Shown: in pieces, positions 1 to 6,321 of the stretch | Layout: each line of letters opens with the position of its first letter | Numbering within the stretch: position 1 is the first letter of the stretch | Assembly: GCA_046352935.1 (NCBI GenBank) | Contig: JAXMGR010000027.1 | Span: 1 to 40,357 of the forward strand | Origin: CAYWMY01 sp046352935 | GTDB taxonomy: Bacteria > Pseudomonadota > Gammaproteobacteria > Steroidobacterales > Steroidobacteraceae | Reading direction: 5' to 3' | DNA: 40,357 nt | Notes under the pieces: generated by a model | Seen by the model: the letters and a program-made list of their open reading frames with translations, nothing else | Told to the model about the DNA's origin: nothing | Databases searched by the model: none | Program-made: the position numbers and the translations under genes

Positions 1-334
1 ATGCCGCGGCGGCGCCTGCAGGCGAAGCCGGCGGTGCACAGTGGTTCCTCGTGAGCGGGCGCGCGAGGCCGGACTGCGCCGCACGCGGCCAGGCTGACGC
101 GGCGCGCAGCTATCGCGGACGCGGGGCGCGCTGAAGCATTCACTGTGCCTTCGGTAGCGGGTTCAGTCGCAGGGTTTGCGATCTTTTAAATACATAGACT
201 TAGCTTGCATTTCTAAAAATGCGTGCCAGAATGTTGTGTAACTGGCCGCCGCCAATGCCCTCGTCGCGGGCACTCACGGCCGTGTCAGGAGCGTCGGGCG
301 CGCAAGGCGCCAGCAGGAGGGGGCAACGGTTCGG
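1..334. other. Left-edge region without a confident gene
   Basis: No complete gene is visible here. The third forward frame is open from the left edge to a TGA at 132-134 and could be the last 43 codons of a gene lying outside the window, but its composition (many Ala, Arg and Gly) is also what random high-GC sequence gives. Bases 170-225 are clearly AT-richer than their surroundings, as expected of a promoter region for the gene at 335. They contain a small inverted repeat at 207-222 (GCATTT-CTAA-AAATGC). I could not find a well-spaced -35/-10 pair. Confidence 0.4.
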
Positions 335-3013
335 ATGTCGATGGTGCCGAGCGAACACACACGTGAGTTCACCGCGTCGGACATCCTGTCGCCGCGGCTG
401 TGGCAGGCGCGGGTGGAGCGGCCGCCGCTCGGCATCGACATCACCTGCACCAAGGTCGCCGTCGATTTCCAGAACCTGACGGCCGGCAACGCCGATGCCG
501 TCATCAAGCAGAACCTCGCCATCCTGCGGGAGGCGACCGAAACGGACGCCGTGTTCCTCGCGCTGATCGATGCACGCCGCGAGCGCATCGAGTCGCTCGC
601 CATCAGCAAGGCGGGTTTCGCGCAATGCCGTCCCGAGGCGCTGCGCGGCGATGCGCTGCAGTCACTGCCCTGGATCCGCTCGCGCCTCGAGCACGTGCGC
701 ATCCTCGAATTCCGTGACACGGCCGCGGTGCGGCCGGAACAGGCCGAGGACGCCGCGCAGCTCGCGACACATGACATCCGTTCACTGCTGCTGATCGCCT
801 TCGCGGTGCGTGGCGAAGTGCGCGGTTTCCTCGCCTTTGCCGGCACCGCGCCACGCGAGGGCTGGGACGTCAACCTGCACCTGCTGCTCAAGCTGGTGGG
901 CACCAGCCTCGCTTCGGGGCTCGAGCGCATCGCGCTCACCGAGGACATGCGTTCGCAGGATCTCCGCGAGCAGCTCGCGCTGCCCTGCGCCAACGACGGC
1001 ATGTGGGACTACGACGCGATCTCCAACCGCACCTGGTTCTCCCCGCGCTGGAAGGCGATGCTGGGATACGCCGAGGACGAGGAGCTGGCGACGCCCGACT
1101 GGCACCGCCTCGTGAGCCCGGAAGACCTGCCGCGCGTGTCCGCCCTGATGCGCGACCACATCGCGGGCAAGACGCCGATCTTCGAGAGCGTGCACCGCAT
1201 GAAGCACCGCGACGGCGAGTGGCGCTGGGTGGTGGGCCGCGCCAAGGCGCACGTCGACGAACAGGGCCGGCTGCGCCGCCTGGTCGGCATCGAGGCGGAC
1301 ATCACCGAGCGCAAGCTGTACGAGGAAGCGCTGTTCCGCGAGAAGGAGAGCGCGCAGATCACGCTGCAGTCGATCGGTGACGGCGTCATCACCTCCGATG
1401 CCCACGGCTGCATCGAGTACCTGAATCCCGTCGCCGAGGAGCTGACCGGCTGGAAGCTCCAGCAGGCCGCGGGCAAGACCATCGACGAGACCTTCCGCGC
1501 CTTCCACGAGGAGACCTGCGAGCCGCTGGAGAACCCGCTGCTCGTCGCGATGCGTCGCTCGCGCTCCATCAAGGCCATCCGGCCGATGCTGCTGATCCGC
1601 CGCGACGGCAACGAGCTCTACGTCGAGAGCACGGCCTCGCCGATCCGCGACGGCAAGGGCAACGTCACGGGCGGCGTGCTGGTGTTCCACGACGTCTCCG
1701 AGGCGCGCGAGCTGAACCGCCGGCTGTCCTATCACGCGAGCCACGACGTGCTCACCGGGCTCGTGAACCGGCGCGAGTTCGAGGAGCGGCTGGCGCGCGC
1801 GCTGCAGAGCGCGAAGGCCCGCGAGACGCTCTACGCGCTGCTGCACATCGACATCGACCAGTTCAAGATCGTCAACGACACCTGCGGCCACACGGCGGGC
1901 GATGCGCTGCTCGGCCAGGTGGGCGCGCTGCTCAAGTCCAAGATCCGCTGGCGCGACTCGCTGGCGCGCCTGGGGGGCGACGAGTTCGGCGTGCTGCTCG
2001 AGAGCTGCTCGCTCGAGGATGCGCTGCGCACCGCAGAGACGCTGCGCGAGGCCGTGCGGAACTACCGCTTCGCCTGGGAGGACCGGACCTTCCGCCTCGG
2101 CGCCTCGGTGGGCGTGGTGCCGATCACGGCGGACAGCGAGGACGTCGCGTCCGTGCTCTCGGCTGCGGACAGCGCCTGCGCCGCGGCGAAGGAGTCCGGC
2201 CGCAACCGCGTGCACTGCTTCGAGGAGAACGACCTCGACCTGATGCGCCGGCGACGCGAGATGCAGTGGGCGGCGCGCATCAACAATGCGCTGGAGGAAT
2301 CCCGCTTCGAGCTGTTCCGCATGGCGATCCAGCCGCTGCAGCTCGACGAGCCGGGTGCGCACTACGAGATCCTGCTGCGCATGCGCGACGAGGCCGGCAA
2401 GATCGTCTCGCCGGACCAGTTCATCGTCGCGGCCGAGCGCTACGGCATCACGCCGTCGATCGACCGCTGGGTCATCGAGAACTGCTTCCGCTGGCTGGTC
2501 TCCGAGGCCGACGAGCGCGAGCGGCTGGCGCTGTGCTCCATCAACCTCTCGGGCCAGAGCCTCGGCGACGACAAGTTCCTGCCGTTCGTGATCGACCAGT
2601 TCCACAGGAGCGGGCTCGACGGCCGCAAGATCTGCTTCGAGATCACCGAGACCGCGGCGGTCGCCAACTTCTCGCAGGCCAACCGCTTCATCCAGGCGCT
2701 CAAGGAACTCGGCGTGCGCTTCGCGCTCGACGACTTCGGCACGGGCCTGTCGTCGTTCGGCTATCTCAAGCACTTCCCGGTTGATTTCCTGAAGATCGAC
2801 GGCAGCTTCGTGAAGGGCATGCTCCACGATCCGATCGACCGCGAGATGGTGCGCTCGATCAACGAGATCGGGCACCTCACGGGCAAGCGGACCATCGCCG
2901 AGTTCGCCGAGAACGCGGAGATCATCGAGATGCTGCGCGGGCTCGGCGTCGACTACGCGCAGGGCTGGGGCGTCGCCCAGCCGCAGCGGGTTTCCCACAC
3001 TCCGCACGTCTGA
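335..3013 (+). CDS. GAF-PAS-PAS-GGDEF-EAL cyclic-di-GMP signalling protein
   Basis: This 892-residue protein has no predicted membrane segment and is probably cytoplasmic. Residues 20-200 look like a GAF sensor, about 215-330 and 335-455 are PAS domains (the first ends in DITERK), 460-625 is a GGDEF domain and 645-885 an EAL domain. The cyclase motif is intact (GGDEF at 547-551) and is preceded by an RxxD inhibitory site (RWRD, 538-541). The EAL signature reads EIL (E678). The other phosphodiesterase residues appear present: N in INLSGQ, E in FEITET, DD in LDDFGTG, K in LKIDG and E in AEFAEN. Both c-di-GMP synthesis and hydrolysis are therefore possible, and sequence alone does not say which dominates. 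A purine-rich AGGAGG stretch at 315-320 lies upstream of the ATG. The gene stands alone: 248 bases with regulatory sites separate it from the receptor gene downstream. Confidence 0.93.
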   Translation: MSMVPSEHTREFTASDILSPRLWQARVERPPLGIDITCTKVAVDFQNLTAGNADAVIKQNLAILREATETDAVFLALIDARRERIESLAISKAGFAQCRPEALRGDALQSLPWIRSRLEHVRILEFRDTAAVRPEQAEDAAQLATHDIRSLLLIAFAVRGEVRGFLAFAGTAPREGWDVNLHLLLKLVGTSLASGLERIALTEDMRSQDLREQLALPCANDGMWDYDAISNRTWFSPRWKAMLGYAEDEELATPDWHRLVSPEDLPRVSALMRDHIAGKTPIFESVHRMKHRDGEWRWVVGRAKAHVDEQGRLRRLVGIEADITERKLYEEALFREKESAQITLQSIGDGVITSDAHGCIEYLNPVAEELTGWKLQQAAGKTIDETFRAFHEETCEPLENPLLVAMRRSRSIKAIRPMLLIRRDGNELYVESTASPIRDGKGNVTGGVLVFHDVSEARELNRRLSYHASHDVLTGLVNRREFEERLARALQSAKARETLYALLHIDIDQFKIVNDTCGHTAGDALLGQVGALLKSKIRWRDSLARLGGDEFGVLLESCSLEDALRTAETLREAVRNYRFAWEDRTFRLGASVGVVPITADSEDVASVLSAADSACAAAKESGRNRVHCFEENDLDLMRRRREMQWAARINNALEESRFELFRMAIQPLQLDEPGAHYEILLRMRDEAGKIVSPDQFIVAAERYGITPSIDRWVIENCFRWLVSEADERERLALCSINLSGQSLGDDKFLPFVIDQFHRSGLDGRKICFEITETAAVANFSQANRFIQALKELGVRFALDDFGTGLSSFGYLKHFPVDFLKIDGSFVKGMLHDPIDREMVRSINEIGHLTGKRTIAEFAENAEIIEMLRGLGVDYAQGWGVAQPQRVSHTPHV

Positions 3014-3060
3014 TCCGCCGGTACATCGGCGTGTCATGCGGGGCCGGCGTCCGGCCCCCG

Positions 3061-3076
3061 TGTGACGGATGTCACA
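3061..3076. promoter_or_regulatory. CRP/Clp-type binding site (first copy)
   Basis: TGTGACGGATGTCACA is a perfect palindrome that fits TGTGA-N6-TCACA, the recognition sequence of the CRP/FNR-family regulators CRP, Vfr and Clp. An extra TGTGA half-site follows at 3081-3085. The site lies 48 bases after the stop of the GGDEF-EAL gene and 186 bases before the receptor ATG. A second perfect copy lies at 5921-5936. In Xanthomonas the CRP homologue Clp is inhibited by c-di-GMP; whether this organism has Clp or CRP cannot be seen here. Confidence 0.7.
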
Positions 3077-3115
3077 GTCGTGTGACGCCGCGGCCCGCGG
3101 CCATTCCGCAATCTG

Positions 3116-3142
3116 TCAAGAAGCGCACACGCGCTCCGATAA
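3116..3142 (+). promoter_or_regulatory. Sigma-28 (FliA) type promoter for receptor-yfiR
   Basis: TCAA at 3116-3119 is followed by exactly 15 bases and TCCGATAA at 3135-3142. The flagellar sigma factor consensus is TAAA-N15-GCCGATAA; TCAAG variants of the -35 are known in Pseudomonas. The match is 3 of 4 and 7 of 8 with the correct spacing. Transcription would begin near 3150 and give a leader of about 110 bases. The CRP-like palindrome is centred about 80 bases upstream of that start. The same layout recurs at 5921-6000. Confidence 0.6.
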
Positions 3143-3261
3143 GGCGGCGCGTTCCCGATCCTGTGCCGCGATCGCAGGGTGCGTCCGTGCTCCGGATCAG
3201 CGCCGGCGTACGGATGGCGGGGCGCGTCGCACGATCGGCGCCGTGGCGCCTCGAGGTGAAC

Positions 3262-5289
3262 ATGCCCCATTGCCGATTCTGCGGCGTACGCCGCGCTGTT
3301 CAATCAAGGTTCCGGTCCACGGATGCTTCGCTGCTGGCCAGCCTGGCGTTGCTGATGGTCCCGCTGCCGGCGCTCGGCGCGAATGCCGACATCACGCAGT
3401 TCAGCCTGGAGGAACTGCTGGACGTCACCGTTGTCGGCGCATCGAAGTACGAGCAGCGGCAGGACGAGGTGGCCGCGTCCGTGAGCGTCATCACCCGTGA
3501 CGACATCAGGACCTTCGGCTGGCGCAGCATCGACGAGGCGCTGGCCAGCCTGCCGGGTGTCCACATCACCTACGACCGCCAGTACAGCTACATCGGTACA
3601 CGCGGCTTCGGCCTGCCCGGCGACTTCAACACCCGCCTGCTGTTCACCATCAACGGCAATCGACTGAACGACGATGTCTACGACGCCGCGTTGTCGGGCC
3701 AGGCCTTCCCGCTCGACCTCGATGCCGTGGAACGCATCGAGTTCGTCCCGGGGCCCGGCGGCGCGGTCTACGGACAGAACGCGCTCTTCGGCGTCGTGAA
3801 TGTCGTGACGCGCAGCGGTGGGGCCGTCGACGGTCTCGAAGTCGCGACCTCGTACCAGGACCTCGATGCGGAGAAGCAGTACCACCTCACGTGGGGACAG
3901 CGCCTGGCCAACGACGTCGATCTGCTGGTTTCGGCCGCGGCATTCCGGGCTGCGGGCGAGGATCACTACTACGACTTCGCGGAGGCCGGGGTCAGCGGCG
4001 TCGCCAGGGGCCTGAACGCCTGGAACGCGGAGAAGTTCTTCCTGCAGGCCGTACGCGGACCGTGGTCCGCCGAGTTGGTGCATGCCGACAACCGCCGGGA
4101 CGATCCGACGGCGCAGTTCTTCGGCGATCCCCTGGCGCCGGGACAGTACCAGCGGGACCGTCAGCTGTTCGCGCAGCTCCAGTACGACGACGCCCTCGCG
4201 AACAGCGACCTGCAGTTGACCGGGCGGCTGTTCCACGGTCGTGAACGCTACTTCGGCCGCGTCGTCTACGACGGCCTGCCATTCATGGCAACCGGTTCCG
4301 GCAACTGGAGCGGCGTGGAACTCCGTCTGCTGTCGACCGCCGTGGCGGGGCACAAGCTGATGCTGGGCGTGGAGGCCCAGGACAATTCGCGGCGCGACCA
4401 GGGCAACCACAACCTCGTGGCGCCCGATCCCGTGAACGATGTGCGGGTACCCGGATCGGGATGGCGTGCCGGCGTCTACGCCCAGGACGAGTGTCGGCTC
4501 GGCAAGGGCCTGGCCGCAACACTCGGTCTGCGCGTCGACGACAACGACGCCACGAAGGCACAGCTGAGTCCGCGGGCCGCGCTGATCTGGACGGCACGTC
4601 CTGGAACCATCGCAAAAGCGCTGTACGGCCGGGCGCATCGTGGGCCGAATGCGTACGAGCAAGACTATGACGACGGCCTGACCCAGGTCGCCAACCCGGA
4701 CCTCGCCGGTGAGACGATCGACACGCTGGAACTCGTCGTCGACCATCGCATGGCGGCGGACCTCCGGCTGCGGGTATCGGCCTATCGCTGGCAGATGCGC
4801 AACCTCATCGTACTGGGCACGGATGCCTCGACCGGGCTGTCCGAGTACCAGAGCGGAGGAAGGGTGAAGGCCAGGGGACTCGAGGTCTCCATCGACAAGC
4901 GATGGAGCCGTGGTGTCCGCCTGCGCGGCAGCGTGTCCCTGCAGGACACGGGCATGGCGGGCAGGCGCCTCGCCAACTCGCCGTCGATTCTCGGCAGACT
5001 GAACCTGTCGGGTCCGCTGGGTGCCACCGGCCTGCGTGCGGGGTACGAGCTGCGGTACGATGGCGTGCGCCGCACCATCGACGACAGCGAACTGAAAGGC
5101 GCGTGGCTCTCGAACATGAACCTTGCGCTGGATGCGTCACCGTGGGTGACCGGCCTCGAAATTTCTCTCGCCGCCCACAACCTCCTGGACGAGCGCTACG
5201 ACCATCCCGGGTCGGACATCAACTGGCAGCGAAGCATCGAGCAGGATGGCCGAAGCGTCCGGCTGATGGCCGACTGGCGATTCCGGTAG
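3262..5289 (+). CDS. TonB-dependent outer-membrane receptor
   Basis: The frame is open from 3031, but the ATG at 3262 (GAGGTG a few bases upstream) puts a signal peptide at the start: basic residues, then a hydrophobic stretch ending at LPALGA. The mature protein of about 640 residues begins with SLEELLDVTVVGAS, which probably contains the TonB box. A plug domain follows (roughly residues 45-165, with VITRDDI, GTRGFG and GAVYGQNALFGVVNVV), then a beta-barrel to the C-terminal strand (LAAHNLLDERYDHPG). The ligand cannot be read from sequence. Receptors of this short-plug type often sit beside YfiR-family genes, as here, which suggests a sensing role rather than bulk uptake. It would be co-transcribed with the YfiR gene 48 bases downstream. 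Confidence 0.92.
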   Translation: MPHCRFCGVRRAVQSRFRSTDASLLASLALLMVPLPALGANADITQFSLEELLDVTVVGASKYEQRQDEVAASVSVITRDDIRTFGWRSIDEALASLPGVHITYDRQYSYIGTRGFGLPGDFNTRLLFTINGNRLNDDVYDAALSGQAFPLDLDAVERIEFVPGPGGAVYGQNALFGVVNVVTRSGGAVDGLEVATSYQDLDAEKQYHLTWGQRLANDVDLLVSAAAFRAAGEDHYYDFAEAGVSGVARGLNAWNAEKFFLQAVRGPWSAELVHADNRRDDPTAQFFGDPLAPGQYQRDRQLFAQLQYDDALANSDLQLTGRLFHGRERYFGRVVYDGLPFMATGSGNWSGVELRLLSTAVAGHKLMLGVEAQDNSRRDQGNHNLVAPDPVNDVRVPGSGWRAGVYAQDECRLGKGLAATLGLRVDDNDATKAQLSPRAALIWTARPGTIAKALYGRAHRGPNAYEQDYDDGLTQVANPDLAGETIDTLELVVDHRMAADLRLRVSAYRWQMRNLIVLGTDASTGLSEYQSGGRVKARGLEVSIDKRWSRGVRLRGSVSLQDTGMAGRRLANSPSILGRLNLSGPLGATGLRAGYELRYDGVRRTIDDSELKGAWLSNMNLALDASPWVTGLEISLAAHNLLDERYDHPGSDINWQRSIEQDGRSVRLMADWRFR

Positions 5290-5337
5290 TCCGGGCCCGG
5301 GTTTCCGAGTGATGACATCGACACGGAAGGTGGTGGC

Positions 5338-5862
5338 GTGATGCCGTTTCGCGTCCTGCGTGTGCTGCTGGTCCTCACCAGCTGGCTCCTGGCCGGGCCC
5401 CCGGCGCTCGCCGACGCGTCGCCCGAGTATCGTGTCAAGGCGGGGTTCCTCTACAACTTCATCGTCTTCACGACCTGGCCGGACGAGGTCGGGACCACGC
5501 TTCCCGTGTGCATCTATGGCAGGGATCCGTTCGGCGCCGAGTTGCGGGTCATCGAGGGCAGGGTCGTCTCGGGCAGGCGCATCGAGCTCAGGTACCCGGA
5601 TACTCGGGGCGAACTGAAGGGTTGCCGCGTCGTCTTCGTCCCCGCTGCCGTGGAGTCCACCGCCTCCGACCTGGTAGCCGCGGTGGCCGGCGAGCCGGTT
5701 CTGGTCGTCACGGACGACCCCGTCGCGTCGGGTGAGGGCGTCATGATCCGGATGCTGCTGCATCAGAGCAGAGTGGTGTTCGAAGTCGACCTGGCCGCTG
5801 CACAGCGCAGTCGCCTGAGCCTCAGTGCACGTCTCCTGCAACTGGCGACCCGCGTCCGGTAA
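5338..5862 (+). CDS. YfiR-family periplasmic protein (DUF4154)
   Basis: This protein of 173-174 residues has a cleavable signal peptide (hydrophobic core then PPALAD) and the YfiR family pattern: KAGFLYNFIVFTTWP, PVCIYGRDPFG, a second Cys in GCRVVFVP, VLVVTDDP, and a C-terminal FEVDLAAAQRSRLSLSARLL segment. In Pseudomonas YfiR is the periplasmic repressor that binds YfiN, a cyclase with a CHASE8-type periplasmic domain. Here the nearest CHASE8-like protein is the hybrid histidine kinase downstream, so that is the likely partner (inference). GGAAGG at 5325-5330 is 7 bases from a GTG at 5338 and 10 bases from an ATG at 5341; either could be the start. The usual GGMI signature is altered to GEGVMI. 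Confidence 0.88.
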   Translation: MMPFRVLRVLLVLTSWLLAGPPALADASPEYRVKAGFLYNFIVFTTWPDEVGTTLPVCIYGRDPFGAELRVIEGRVVSGRRIELRYPDTRGELKGCRVVFVPAAVESTASDLVAAVAGEPVLVVTDDPVASGEGVMIRMLLHQSRVVFEVDLAAAQRSRLSLSARLLQLATRVR

Positions 5863-5920
5863 TGACCGGTCGCGCGTGCTGATCAGCGCCCGCACCCGCT
5901 TCCTTCGCGTCCCGCCATTC

Positions 5921-5936
5921 TGTGAGGCGCGTCACA
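5921..5936. promoter_or_regulatory. CRP/Clp-type binding site (second copy)
   Basis: TGTGAGGCGCGTCACA fits TGTGA-N6-TCACA perfectly in both half-sites; the six central bases differ from the copy at 3061-3076. It lies 58 bases after the YfiR stop and upstream of the receptor-plug remnant and the hybrid kinase. Two perfect ten-base matches within 3 kb are far more than chance predicts (about 0.04 for the whole window at equal base use). Confidence 0.7.
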
Positions 5937-5973
5937 TCGACCGCGTTGCGTCGGGCTGCGCTCCTGCATTCGG

Positions 5974-6000
5974 TAAAGAACGCCTGAGGGTTTCCGATAG
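5974..6000 (+). promoter_or_regulatory. Sigma-28 (FliA) type promoter for the kinase operon
   Basis: TAAA at 5974-5977, 15 bases, then TCCGATAG at 5993-6000 match the flagellar sigma-28 consensus at 4 of 4 and 6 of 8 positions with exact spacing. The distance from the CRP-like palindrome to CCGATA is 58 bases, against 60 in the first copy. A start near 6008 would transcribe the plug remnant and then the hybrid kinase and its output protein. A weak hairpin (GCGGTT...AGCCGC) follows at about 6000-6020. Confidence 0.6.
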
Positions 6001-6069
6001 CGGTTGCTGCGAAGCCGCAGGAGGTGAGGCGCGCGCGCGTGCGCGTGCCGCGCGGCGGGGACCTGGCGC

Positions 6070-6312
6070 ATGAAGGGCATGAGGCGGAAGAAATCACGGG
6101 TGTTGCCGCTGCTCGATCTCGAAGCGACATCGGCATCGCGCAAGAAGCAGGCACTGTCGGGAACTGCAGCCGCCGCGTTCGTCGTCACCCGGGACGAAAT
6201 CCGCCGCTCGGGTTCCCGCAGTATCCCGCAGGCCCTGCGCATGGCACCCGGCCTGCAGGTCGAGCAGATCGAGGCCGACAAGCGGGTGGCGGCTGCCGCG
6301 AACGACGGGTGA
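6070..6312 (+). pseudogene. Remnant of a second TonB-dependent receptor (plug N-terminus only)
   Basis: This 80-codon frame encodes LLDLEATSASRKKQ, then FVVTRDEIRRSGSRSIPQAL and MAPGLQVEQIEADKR. These match the first part of a receptor plug, in the form usually written VITxxDIRRSGxxSIPEALRxAPGxxVxxI. It stops within about 15 residues of that point, so the rest of the plug and the whole barrel are missing, and there is no signal peptide. The stop lies 9 bases before the GTG of the hybrid kinase. An internal deletion that removed nearly all of a receptor gene while keeping its promoter region and the kinase is the simplest history. Translation may still occur and could couple to the kinase, so a retained short peptide is the less likely alternative. 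Confidence 0.72.
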
Positions 6313-6321
6313 GGTGGAGAA

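Noticed and set aside
782..3037. Long open frame of about 750 codons on the minus strand opposite the first GGDEF-EAL gene
   Set aside because: It mirrors a conserved gene on the plus strand; high GC content at third positions keeps antisense frames open, and the translation is not protein-like.
3031..3261. N-terminal extension of the TonB receptor from 3031
   Set aside because: It would bury the signal peptide 77 residues inside the protein and would run through the CRP-type and sigma-28-type sites.
5860..6069. Possible riboswitch (c-di-GMP or cobalamin) before the receptor remnant
   Set aside because: I could not find the conserved cores of either class. The short hairpin near 6000-6020 and the promoter-like elements explain what structure I see.
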